DNA of 38,081 nt from Bdellovibrionota bacterium (GTDB taxonomy: Bacteria > Bdellovibrionota_G > JALEGL01 > DATDPG01). Below, in pieces: positions 15,810-23,537 of this stretch (positions are counted from its first letter, which is position 1; every line of letters begins with the position of its first letter). Made by a program: the position numbers and the translations under genes. The notes below the pieces were generated by a model. The model was given only the letters and a program-made list of their open reading frames with translations. It did no database searches and was not told the origin of the DNA. The stretch spans positions 1 through 38,081 of the forward strand of contig DATDPG010000028.1 of NCBI GenBank assembly GCA_035292885.1. The letters are read 5' to 3'.

Positions 15810-16747
15810 AAGACTTTCTCCGCGGAAGGAGGAGCCGCCGGGGAGGAAGTGGAGAATTCGAATCGGCGTCCGCCGCGCGTTTTTGCCCGGTACATGGCAC
15901 GATCGGCCGCCCGGAGGAGCGATTCTTTGTCCCGCCCTTGATCGGGGTATGTCGCGATTCCGATGCTGGCCTTTCCGACGTACGTGATCTCCCCGAGCTG
16001 AAAGGGGAGTGTGAGTCCTTGAAGGAGCTTGGTTGCAACGCCGGAAGCTTCCGAAGATTCGTTGATATCAGCAAGAAGAACCGTGAACTCGTCGCCTCCC
16101 AAACGGGCGACGGTATCCACATGGCGGACGGTCTGTTCCAGCCTCCGCGCCACCTGAATAAGCAACTGATCTCCCGTTTCATGCCCCCATCGATCATTCA
16201 CGCCTTTGAAATCGTCCAGATCGATAAAAAGGACGGCGAAGCGCGTCGTGTTGCGCTGCGCTTGTGCGATATGTTGATCTACGCGGTCGGAAAAAATTCC
16301 CCGGTTCGGAAGCTGCGTGAGGGGATCGTGTTTCGCCATCTGCACGAGGGTGCCCTCGATCCGTTTTCTCTCCACGGCATATCGGATCATTCGCGTTAAA
16401 ACTTGGGCGTCCAGCGAACCTTTCGGGATGTAATCCTCCGCTCCGGATTGAATGGCGCGAAGCCCCAGGGCTTCGTCATCCGATCCCGTCAAAACGACAA
16501 TCGGCGTACGAGGCGCGACGGCCATCGCTTTTTTCAGCGTTTCGAGCCCCTGCCCGTCGGGGAGGGAGAGGTCGAGCAGAATGATATCGGGAATTTTGTG
16601 GGAAACGACTTCCGCAAATTTGGCCACGGATGGCACGCTCATGGCCTCATAGCGGAAATACTTCGACTCCTTGAGGCACTCTTGAAGGAGTCGAACGTCG
16701 CCCGGATTGTCCTCGACCGCTAATATGCGGATCGGGGCTGGATTCAA
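15806..16747 (-). CDS. REC-GGDEF diguanylate cyclase response regulator
   Basis: 313 residues, TTG start at 16747 overlapping the upstream regulator's stop (TTGA). The receiver domain (about 5-125) has VEDNP (11-15), phosphoacceptor Asp59 in ILLDLSLPDG, VVLTGSD and Lys109 in IPKGS. The GGDEF domain (about 138-295) has DPLTQLPNR, FIDLDDFKGVNDRWGHETGD, and an intact active site RLGGDEF (215-221). An RxxD inhibitory site (Arg208-Asp211) lies exactly five residues before GGDEF, so feedback inhibition by c-di-GMP is expected. Phosphorylation probably controls c-di-GMP synthesis, with the EAL protein encoded next as the opposing activity. Ends in an Ala/Pro/Ser-rich tail at a TTTTGA stop. Confidence 0.93.
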   Translation of the reverse strand: MNPAPIRILAVEDNPGDVRLLQECLKESKYFRYEAMSVPSVAKFAEVVSHKIPDIILLDLSLPDGQGLETLKKAMAVAPRTPIVVLTGSDDEALGLRAIQSGAEDYIPKGSLDAQVLTRMIRYAVERKRIEGTLVQMAKHDPLTQLPNRGIFSDRVDQHIAQAQRNTTRFAVLFIDLDDFKGVNDRWGHETGDQLLIQVARRLEQTVRHVDTVARLGGDEFTVLLADINESSEASGVATKLLQGLTLPFQLGEITYVGKASIGIATYPDQGRDKESLLRAADRAMYRAKTRGGRRFEFSTSSPAAPPSAEKVF

Positions 16748-17289
16748 TGTGGAACCCCCCAGTCGGGCGGAAGCTTCACGGTGGAAAGCCAGAATTCCCG
16801 AATCTGCTTTACCGCAGCCATGAAATCATTGAGATCGACCGGCTTGCTGATGAAGCAGTTGGCGCTGAGCTCGTAGCTCATCAAAATGTCCTCTTCCGCC
16901 TGAGAGACGCTCAGGATGATGACCGGAATTCTCTTGAGCGTGGTGTCTTGCTTGATCTCGGCCAAAACGGTGCGGCCGTCTTTGCGGGGCAAATTGAGAT
17001 CCAAAATGATCAGGTCGGGTGTTTTCGCCTGGTGATACGTGCCCTTCATTCGCAAATACTGCATCGCCACGGCTCCGTTGTTGGCCACCCGAAGATGGTA
17101 ATCGAACTTGCTTTCCCGGAAGGCCTCCACCAAGAGCTGAACGTCGGCGGGATTGTCCTCGACCAGCAAGATCAAAGGAGGCTCCGATTTCTTCTTGGGG
17201 GTCGTGACGGGAAAATGCTCGGTATGCGCGGAAGCGGGACTTCGTTCTTCGGTGATCGTCTCCAGGGCCTTCGAGGACTGTTCTGACAT
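16744..17289 (-). CDS. Rcp-type single-domain response regulator
   Basis: 181 residues from ATG 17289, chosen over a longer frame because GGGAGGGATC ends a few bases before it. About 38 N-terminal residues are low-complexity and probably disordered. The receiver starts at PPLILLVEDNPADVQLLVEAF, has phosphoacceptor Asp97 in LIILDLNLPRKDG, VIILSVSQAEEDI and the conserved Lys in ISKPVD. The spacing and the VEDNPADV..L and DLNLPRKDG motifs match Rcp1-like regulators that partner phytochrome-type kinases, and such a kinase is encoded just upstream in the same direction. First gene of the Rcp/REC-GGDEF/EAL operon. Confidence 0.9.
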   Translation of the reverse strand: MSEQSSKALETITEERSPASAHTEHFPVTTPKKKSEPPLILLVEDNPADVQLLVEAFRESKFDYHLRVANNGAVAMQYLRMKGTYHQAKTPDLIILDLNLPRKDGRTVLAEIKQDTTLKRIPVIILSVSQAEEDILMSYELSANCFISKPVDLNDFMAAVKQIREFWLSTVKLPPDWGVPH

Positions 17290-17640
17290 TTGATCCCTCC
17301 CTTCATGGGGTGATGAACGCCGTTTCATTATAAAACGTTCCAGTGTCGGACGGGTGAACCGGAGGTGAGACATCGAACGCTCGTCTCTCGGGCGATGATC
17401 GGTGGACACGCCTGCCGCATCCGTCTGGGGAGAGCCGCAAGTACCTTAAATGCCAATTGTTTTTCGTTAACGCTTCGTAGGACAGGGAAGCGATCGAATG
17501 GACGCGCCTGTGACGAACAAAAAAAAGAGCGAGGCGAGGGCGTTGGGCCGAAATCGAGAGAGCGGAAATGGTGATGTGGAACGAGTGATGCGAAGAAAGT
17601 CAAGGGGCTAAGCCGATATCTACATTGAGCTTCATAGGTT
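17290..17640. other. Intergenic region, 351 bp, no gene seen
   Basis: Separates the PAS kinase gene from the Rcp operon, both on the minus strand. It contains the TATAAT at 17327-17332 and a run of eight A (17520-17527) that would be a T-run on the minus strand. I see no strong hairpin in front of the T-run. Open frames crossing it lack a ribosome-binding site and family resemblance. Confidence 0.6.
17327..17332 (-). promoter_or_regulatory. Candidate -10 element for the Rcp/GGDEF/EAL operon
   Basis: A perfect TATAAT on the minus strand, 37 bases before ATG 17289, which would place the transcript start about 30 nt ahead of the gene. No good -35 is seen at 16-18 bp, so it may need an activator. 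Confidence 0.4.
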
Positions 17641-19296
17641 TTAGGCGGATTTTGCATCTTTGAACCGGACTCCGCTGACCTCGTGTGGGATAAGGAAGTA
17701 AAACGTGCTGCCGGCGCCGGGCTTCGATTCCGCCCAGATTCTGCCGCCGTGGCGATCGACGATCTTTTTGCAGATGGCCAGGCCTGTCCCGGTCCCTTCA
17801 TAAACGTTTCGCGCGTGCAGCCGGCGAAAAATCTGGAATATCTGTTCGGATTCCTCCGATTCGAAACCGATCCCATTGTCGGATATCGAGAAAACCCAGC
17901 CGCCGGCTGTGTCCTCCGCCCGAATCCGGATTTGGGGCGGACACTCTCCCCGGAACTTCAGCGCATTCGAAAGAAGATTTTGAAAGACCTGGGATAGCTG
18001 GATGGGATCCGAAAGCACGGTGGGCAGTTCCTCCGCGTCGATTTTCGCCTCGGTCTGGACGATCAGCGAATGAAGTCCCTGTAACGCCGTATCCAAAGAT
18101 TTTGAAGCTTCGATGTAGGTGAGCGAAATGTCCCCCCGCGCCGCTCGGGAGTATTCTCCCAGCGACCGAATAAGATTTTGAAGATGTTTGGCCCCGTCCA
18201 CGACGAAGTTGATGTATTCATCCGCAGTAGAGTCCAACTTGCCGGAATATCGCCGAGAAAGAAGTTGGGCGAAGCTGGCGACCGTGCGCAACGGCTCTTG
18301 AAGATCGTGCGAGGCGATATAGACGAATTGAGACAATTCCTGGTTCATCCGTTCGATCGCGGTCATCTGTTTTTTGAGTTCTCGCTCCGATTTTTTTCGC
18401 TCCGTGATGTCGAGAATATCGCCGACGGCGCCGACCGGTTCCCGAAGCCCCGCATGAATCGGTGCCGCCGAAATAGCTACGAATCGGCGGTGCCCCTCGC
18501 CGTAATTCAAAAGATATTCTTCGCCTTGTATGACCTCTTCCTGACGCAGGGCTCGAGTCATCGGATCCTTACCCGATGAAACTTCCGAACCGTCCGTCTG
18601 AAAGAGTCGGACGCGGGAAAACGGAGCCGGGCGATCCGTGGATTCGCGGGGCAGATTCAAAATTCGCTGCGCAATTTGGTTGTGCAGGAAAACTTGCCCC
18701 CGGGAATCGATCACGACCACGCCCGAAGGCATCTGGCGGAGTACGGTTCGCAAGTACGCGCGGCTCGCGGTGAGTTTTGCAAGAATTTCGCTTCGCTTTC
18801 GTTCTTCTTCCTCACGTTCCGTGATGTCGCGAACAAAGACGGAGTACATCTTCGCCCTGGGCCCCTCGACAGCGGTTAGCGAGAGTTCTACGGGAAATTC
18901 ATTTCCTTCCCCGCGCACGCCGTGAAATTTCACCGTCCGCCCGAGCAGGGAGAGAAAGGGTCTCGACTTCCCTTTCTCTCGTAAGGAATCAGCCAATCCC
19001 GGAAGCAGTTCGGAGATGTACGTTTCGAGTAGCTCGAGCCGCGTGCGCCCGAAAACACGTTCCGCCGCGGGGTTACACTCTCGGATAAGTCCCTGCGAGT
19101 CGAACAAGATGATCGGTTCGAGTGCGGCGCTCAAAATAGCCTTTAGCCGGGCCTCGCTTAATCGAAGCTTCTCCTCGACGAGCAGATGCGCTTGAAGCTC
19201 CTCGCGGTAGCGCGCCGATTTTGTTCGGGTGATGCGAAGGTTCCCGCCCAGGTCGGATTCATTTTCATTTGAACGTTTCTTTAGCGTCGGCTTCAT
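17641..19296 (-). CDS. Soluble PAS-PAS histidine kinase, phytochrome-type transmitter
   Basis: 551 residues without membrane segments, so cytoplasmic. An N-terminal coiled coil (25-55) is followed by PAS1 (about 46-160, ending VFVRDITERE) and PAS2 (about 175-300, ending VGDILDITERK). The dimerisation/phosphotransfer helix carries His330 in FVYIASHDLQEPLR, the form found in phytochrome-like kinases that signal to Rcp regulators. The ATPase domain has N-box LLSNALKFRG (Asn444), DNGIGF (473-478) and GTGTGLAICKKIV. All catalytic residues are present. No GAF or chromophore-binding cysteine domain is visible, so light sensing is not claimed. Starts 3 bp after the stop of the degenerate receiver gene. 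Confidence 0.92.
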   Translation of the reverse strand: MKPTLKKRSNENESDLGGNLRITRTKSARYREELQAHLLVEEKLRLSEARLKAILSAALEPIILFDSQGLIRECNPAAERVFGRTRLELLETYISELLPGLADSLREKGKSRPFLSLLGRTVKFHGVRGEGNEFPVELSLTAVEGPRAKMYSVFVRDITEREEEERKRSEILAKLTASRAYLRTVLRQMPSGVVVIDSRGQVFLHNQIAQRILNLPRESTDRPAPFSRVRLFQTDGSEVSSGKDPMTRALRQEEVIQGEEYLLNYGEGHRRFVAISAAPIHAGLREPVGAVGDILDITERKKSERELKKQMTAIERMNQELSQFVYIASHDLQEPLRTVASFAQLLSRRYSGKLDSTADEYINFVVDGAKHLQNLIRSLGEYSRAARGDISLTYIEASKSLDTALQGLHSLIVQTEAKIDAEELPTVLSDPIQLSQVFQNLLSNALKFRGECPPQIRIRAEDTAGGWVFSISDNGIGFESEESEQIFQIFRRLHARNVYEGTGTGLAICKKIVDRHGGRIWAESKPGAGSTFYFLIPHEVSGVRFKDAKSA

Positions 19297-19299
19297 GGC

Positions 19300-19599
19300 T
19301 CAGTCCAAAGCGGGGACGTCTCGAAATTGTTCCATGTGAAGTGTTCTTTCGAGCTGAAACAGCTTGGCGGTCTCCTTTCGAAGCGCCGAGAGTCTTTCGA
19401 GAAGCTTCCTTCCGGACACCGCGCCTTGTCCGGCCGTTTCTTGAAGTTCGCGCGCGACGTCCATTTCATTCTGGAAGCCGGTCCACACGACGATCGGGAC
19501 AACGACCGAGCGGCTTCCGATGTGCACGAGCGCCGCTTGGAGCAAAAGAGCGTCGTGCGGATTATCCTCGACGAGGATGATCTGGCGCGGTTCGCTCAA
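19300..19599 (-). CDS. Receiver-like protein lacking the phosphorylation segment
   Basis: 99 residues from a TTG at 19599, chosen because it overlaps the upstream stop as TTGA, the junction type seen twice more in this block. The start RQIILVEDNPHDALLLQAAL is a normal receiver beta1/alpha1 with the acidic pair. After HIGSRS the sequence passes directly to VVVPIVVWTGFQNE, which corresponds to beta4. About 50-60 residues normally holding beta2, beta3 and the phosphoacceptor Asp (LDLxLPxxDG) are missing. The tail (GRKLLERLSALRKETAKLFQ) is helical. It cannot be phosphorylated in the usual way. It may be a decaying gene, but the reading frame and junctions are intact and it sits between a regulator and a kinase. 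Confidence 0.7.
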   Translation of the reverse strand: MSEPRQIILVEDNPHDALLLQAALVHIGSRSVVVPIVVWTGFQNEMDVARELQETAGQGAVSGRKLLERLSALRKETAKLFQLERTLHMEQFRDVPALD

Positions 19600-19973
19600 A
19601 GCTGTTCCACCTTCGCACCGGCTTGACGTGCCAGCTGAATGATTTCGTCCACGTTCACCGGCTTTTGAAGCCATGCCGCGGGAGCCATCTCGTGGATGAG
19701 GTCCGGTTTCGCGTCTCCGCAGGTCAGGACCACCGTCGGAATATCGCGGATTTCAGGGAGCTCGATTTGGCGCCTGCGAAACTCGACGCCGTCCATATCG
19801 GGCATCAGAATATCGAGGAAAATCAATGCCGGTTTCTTCTTGGAGTCCGCAAGGAGCTTCATCGCGGATTCCCCGTTGGGCGCCGTCATGACGTCGAACT
19901 CCTCCATCCGAAGAATCTCCGCCAACGACTCGCGGATGGTTTCGTTGTCCTCAATCACAAGAACCGTACACAT
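19596..19973 (-). CDS. Single-domain response regulator
   Basis: 125 residues from ATG 19973, which has GGGAGCG about 8 bases upstream; a frame extending to 20000 exists but is less likely. Complete receiver: VLVIEDNE acidic pocket, phosphoacceptor Asp in IFLDILMPDMDG, TVVLTCGD and the Lys in LQKPVNVDE. It resembles the regulator at 13812 (same GESAMK.L..A.K..P.LI layout and KPVxxDxxIxLAR ending). First gene of an operon with the degenerate receiver and PAS kinase. A TATAGT hexamer at 20011-20006 on the minus strand is a possible -10 but lacks a good -35. Confidence 0.9.
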   Translation of the reverse strand: MCTVLVIEDNETIRESLAEILRMEEFDVMTAPNGESAMKLLADSKKKPALIFLDILMPDMDGVEFRRRQIELPEIRDIPTVVLTCGDAKPDLIHEMAPAAWLQKPVNVDEIIQLARQAGAKVEQL

Positions 19974-20472
19974 AGGTTTCGCTCCCTTCGGCGATGGCAA
20001 GAAAAACTATATGTTAGCAATCTTCCGAAAGAAATTCACCGAGCCGAGACGATGCAATTTCAAGTACTTAAGTCATTCTTTCCGCAGCGGTTTGGACCTT
20101 TCGGGGAAAAACCAGCAAGGTTCTGAGAATTCCGTTTTCGTCAACGAAAATCATAAGCGCGAGCCGTTTACGCTTCCATCACCGGTTCAAAACGATCCAC
20201 ATTCGCAGGAGTTTTCTTGGCGCATCGGGTCTCATGTGGCTGTACCGTCCGATACCGCTTCTTGCGATCAATTCCAACAATCGTGACCCCCGCGTTTCTA
20301 GGATTTTCTGAATTTGTCAACACATTGCTTAATTTATCGCCGTGCAGATTCACACAGCGTCAGCTTCGGAAGAAAGGTCGAAAAACGGATCCCGTGAGAG
20401 CTTTATGAAACGAGGTGCGTAAGGGCTGAGCTTTACACGGGATTTCCTCCGGCGGATGATGGTCTCTCCCTC
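19974..20472. other. Divergent intergenic region, 499 bp, no gene seen
   Basis: Lies between the minus-strand regulator operon and the plus-strand antiporter and must hold both promoters. Noticeable features are the TATAGT at 20011-20006 (minus strand), and a 7-bp inverted repeat TTTTCGT-CA-ACGAAAA at 20135-20150 that could be an operator. There is also an AT-rich stretch around 20306-20340 suited to a promoter for the antiporter. Small open frames crossing the region have no family resemblance. Confidence 0.6.
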
Positions 20473-21741
20473 ATGGAACCGAGGCCCATCGAAATAGCCG
20501 CCGCCGTTCTTTTCGGCGGAGCGGTCCTTCACACGTTTTTGTGCGGTTTCTTCAAACGGGCCGCCGACCGATATCCCGAAGGATCGCTCCGCGAAAATCT
20601 ATTTCACCTGTTGGGCGAGGTGGAGATTGTGTTCGGCTTCTGGGCGGGGGTTCTCCTCCTTCTGTTCGTGTCCATCGAAGGAAGTTCCGCGGCTCTGGCC
20701 TACGCGGATAGCCGCAGTTTTCGCGAGCCGCTGTTTGTCTTCGCGATTATGACCGTGGCCGCCACACGGCCGATTCTCGATCTTACGGAGCGGATTGTTC
20801 TCCATGTGGCGAAATGGCTGCCGATGCGGGGTGAGTCGGCCTATTACCTCGCCTGTTTGGTTTTAGGGCCACTGGCTGGAAGTCTGATTACGGAACCGGC
20901 CGCCATGACCGTGACGGCGTTGATCCTCGGGCGGCGTTATTTTGATCGGCCGATTTCAACGCGGTTCAAATACATCACGCTCGCCGTTCTGTTCGTGAAC
21001 GTATCGATCGGAGGAGTTCTGACGCCTTACGCCGCCCCGCCCGTTTTGATGGTCGCCGGAAAATGGGGATGGGATCTGCAGTTTATGTTTGCGACGTTCG
21101 GCTGGAAAACGACCTTGGCGGCGGTCATTAACACCGCCTTAGCGACCGGCTTCCTTTCTAAGGAGCTGCGAGGGTTACCCCCGAATGAAATGCACGAGAG
21201 CGTTTCCCGAATCCCGGTTTGGCTCAGCGTGATGCACGTCGTCTTTCTTGCGTTAATTGTCCTGAACGAGCGTCACCCCGTGATTTTTCTGGGCGTCCTC
21301 ATGTTTTTCCTGGGCGCCGTCGTAATCACGCGCGAATTTCAAGATGAACTGAAGCTGAAAGAGAGCCTATTGGTTTCTTTTTTCCTGGCCGGCCTCGTAA
21401 TGCTGGGCGGTCTCCAACAGTGGTGGCTTCAGGCGGCCATCGCCCATTTGAACGAATTTCCACTCTTCTTAGGGGCTGCCGGTCTGACGGCGTTTACGGA
21501 TAACGCCGCGCTCACATATCTCGGCTCTCAAGTGGAAGGGGTTTCGGAAGGCTTTAAGTACGCACTCATGGCGGGCGCCGTGGCGGGAGGGGGTTTGACG
21601 GTGATCGCGAACGCTCCCAATCCCGCGGGTTACGCGATCCTTCAAGAGCGGTTTGGCCGGGAAGGGATCAATCCCCTCTGGTTATTTCTGGCGGCGCTCC
21701 CGTTCACGCTCATCGGAATGATTTGCCTCTGGCTTTTCTAG
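20473..21741 (+). CDS. Putative Na+/H+ antiporter (Na_H_antiport_2 type)
   Basis: 422 residues with about eleven hydrophobic segments. Conserved-looking parts are GEVEIVFGFWAGVLL, MTVAATRPILDL, GPLAGSLITEPAAMTVTALIL, GGVLTPYAAPPVLMVAGKWGWDL, GLTAFTDNAALTYLGSQV and GGGLTVIANAPNPAGYAIL. The acidic residue in SLITEPAAMT and Asp in FTDNAAL lie in membrane segments, as ion-binding residues do. This matches the putative Na+/H+ antiporter family I associate with PF07399; transport activity is inferred from that family. The ATG at 20473 lacks a good ribosome-binding site. Single-gene unit; its TAG stop lies at the first bases of a 162-bp palindrome. Confidence 0.8.
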   Translation: MEPRPIEIAAAVLFGGAVLHTFLCGFFKRAADRYPEGSLRENLFHLLGEVEIVFGFWAGVLLLLFVSIEGSSAALAYADSRSFREPLFVFAIMTVAATRPILDLTERIVLHVAKWLPMRGESAYYLACLVLGPLAGSLITEPAAMTVTALILGRRYFDRPISTRFKYITLAVLFVNVSIGGVLTPYAAPPVLMVAGKWGWDLQFMFATFGWKTTLAAVINTALATGFLSKELRGLPPNEMHESVSRIPVWLSVMHVVFLALIVLNERHPVIFLGVLMFFLGAVVITREFQDELKLKESLLVSFFLAGLVMLGGLQQWWLQAAIAHLNEFPLFLGAAGLTAFTDNAALTYLGSQVEGVSEGFKYALMAGAVAGGGLTVIANAPNPAGYAILQERFGREGINPLWLFLAALPFTLIGMICLWLF

Positions 21742-21901
21742 TGCCCTGAGTCAGGAATTTCTCACCCATTTCGCTGGTCCTCGACGGCGCTGGCTGCGTT
21801 GGGCCTCCTCAGAATACTCGCGGTATTCCTTCGTCGGCCCGCCTTGCCAGCACCGCCGATGCCTCAGCGAAATAGGCAAGAATCCTCTGACTCAGGACAC
21901 T
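21740..21901. repeat. 162-bp near-palindrome (hairpin element) at the 3' end of the antiporter
   Basis: The two ends, AGTGCCCTGAGTCAG and its right-hand complement CTGACTCAGGACACT, pair with one mismatch. Pairing continues inward through CATTTCGCTG-like and GGCGCTGGC-like segments, with scattered mismatches, to a perfect centre GAATAC-TCGCG-GTATTC. The whole element could fold as one long hairpin in either strand. It starts within the antiporter stop codon and ends 14 bp before the converging M16 gene. It looks like a palindromic interspersed repeat or MITE and could serve as a bidirectional terminator. Confidence 0.85.
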
Positions 21902-21914
21902 GGAGCTTTGGCGC

Positions 21915-23537
21915 CTATGGGCTGGCGTCTTCTTCGACAAATCCACCTGTTTCAAAGAGTTCGTTGCTGGATACGACTCGAACGCTTTTTAAGTTTAACG
22001 GATAAGCGGCCCATCGCGCATCTTGCTGGAGAATATCTTTCTGCTCGGCGGTGGGTGTGAATTCTCCCCGACCGTTCCAGAATTTATATTCCTGCGGCGT
22101 TTTCCCGACGACGTTTGTGCCGGCATTGATGTTCTTCGCCAATTGGGGAGCCCACTTTTTGTCCGTGACCATCAGGACTTTCATGTTGTCGGCTTGAAGG
22201 TACTTCCGGATAGCGGCATTCACTTGTTCCGTCGTAACGCCCTGAACCCGCGCCGTATAGTTTTCCAAATAACCTTGGGTTCCATAAAACGCATCGTCCA
22301 TACGTGCCTGTAACCTTCGGCTCAGCCGATCGGCCGAATTGTAATAAATCCCGATCGTTTTTATTTTGCTGCCTTGGACCTGGTCGTCCGTCAATCCTTT
22401 GCGAATCAGATGGTCGAGTTCCCAGAGCATCGCATGCAAAACAAAATGACCGTATTGGCTGGGGACGGGACGGATCCACAAGCTGAAATACTGATTCGTT
22501 CGCGGTGTATTGAACGGTGGAACCATAAAACGGGTTCGTTCCGCGAAATGCTCGATGTACGAGTAGTCTCCGTAGTTAAAGCCCCGTTTGCTCCGAATCT
22601 CCTCATATAAATGTGAAAAGCTGTCCCGATGGGTTCCAAAATACGTGTTCGCTACAAGGAGAGGCCAATAATCCGGATGACTTCGGTTTAGAGTGGCCGG
22701 GAGAGGGAATGCGCCATGAATCCCCGTGCTGGTCCCCTCGCCGTCGATCGCGACGATGATTAGGTTCCGTCCTTTCGGTTGCTCCGGTTTGAGCAGCGGA
22801 GTTACCGGGAACGGCTGGATGGGGGGATCGCCCCGCATATCGAGTTCTCGAATAGCTTCGACGATTCCACGTCCGATCTTTTCAGGTTGTTTCCCTCGGA
22901 TGCCCACAATGAGATTGCTTGTCTGGTAGTAGGTGGCGTAAAACCGCCGCAAGTCCTCCGGGGAAATTGCATTCAGGCCGGCCACGGTACCGCTCAGCGG
23001 ATGGCTGTAGGACGTATGCTGAAAAAGATAGTCGTCAATCGCTTCCAACCCCAGGGCCTCCATATCTTCCAAACGCAGCACGCTTGTGATGCTCGTGAGG
23101 TTCTCCTCCCGAATCCGATCCAGTTCAGTCGGGCTGAAGAGCGGTTGGACGAACATCGGTCGCAAAATTTCTGTGACATATTTCTTCAGGTTACTTTTGG
23201 GCACGGTCATCGAAAAGGTGGTCGTCTCTTTGTCGATCCGGAAGGCCGGTGTAGCGGAATCCCCGTATTGAAATGTCTTGTCCGCGAGCATCTCCTTCGT
23301 GACGGGATTCTTTGGATCCCCAAAGCCCCCTTCGGCGATCATTTGCGCGGTAACGGCGGCAAGCCCTTCCTTGCCCGCGAGATCGTGCGCCGAACCCGCG
23401 CGAAACATCAGGCGAATTTCAACGACCGAGGAATTTTCTTTCAGCGTCACCCGTTGAGCTTGTTGCGCCCGCGCAGATGAAACCGATAAGACCGCCCACG
23501 TAACGAGAATCATTTTCGTCCAAACCTTCACGGTCAT
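21915..23537 (-). CDS. M16 peptidase-family protein, non-catalytic partner
   Basis: 540 residues with a signal peptide ending in ARA (about residue 24), so periplasmic. It has the M16 (pitrilysin/PqqL-like) fold: VEIRLMFRAGSAHDLAGKEGLA at the start of the first half-domain, and RSKRGFNYGDYSYIEHFAERTRF in the second half, the Arg/Tyr pair region of partner subunits. The zinc motif HxxEH is absent from the expected N-terminal helix (GKEGLAAVTAQMIAEGG replaces it), so it cannot cleave by itself. The start overlaps the catalytic partner's stop by 4 bp (ATGA). Together they should form a heterodimeric peptidase. It carries a C-terminal extension after about residue 490. Confidence 0.9.
   Translation of the reverse strand: MTVKVWTKMILVTWAVLSVSSARAQQAQRVTLKENSSVVEIRLMFRAGSAHDLAGKEGLAAVTAQMIAEGGFGDPKNPVTKEMLADKTFQYGDSATPAFRIDKETTTFSMTVPKSNLKKYVTEILRPMFVQPLFSPTELDRIREENLTSITSVLRLEDMEALGLEAIDDYLFQHTSYSHPLSGTVAGLNAISPEDLRRFYATYYQTSNLIVGIRGKQPEKIGRGIVEAIRELDMRGDPPIQPFPVTPLLKPEQPKGRNLIIVAIDGEGTSTGIHGAFPLPATLNRSHPDYWPLLVANTYFGTHRDSFSHLYEEIRSKRGFNYGDYSYIEHFAERTRFMVPPFNTPRTNQYFSLWIRPVPSQYGHFVLHAMLWELDHLIRKGLTDDQVQGSKIKTIGIYYNSADRLSRRLQARMDDAFYGTQGYLENYTARVQGVTTEQVNAAIRKYLQADNMKVLMVTDKKWAPQLAKNINAGTNVVGKTPQEYKFWNGRGEFTPTAEQKDILQQDARWAAYPLNLKSVRVVSSNELFETGGFVEEDASP

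Noticed and set aside
17328-17876. 182-codon minus-strand frame across the gap after the PAS kinase
   Set aside because: It overlaps the kinase C-terminus in another frame and has no ribosome-binding site or recognisable motif.
17641-19296. PAS kinase as a true phytochrome photoreceptor
   Set aside because: No GAF/PHY domain or chromophore cysteine; only the transmitter resembles phytochrome kinases.
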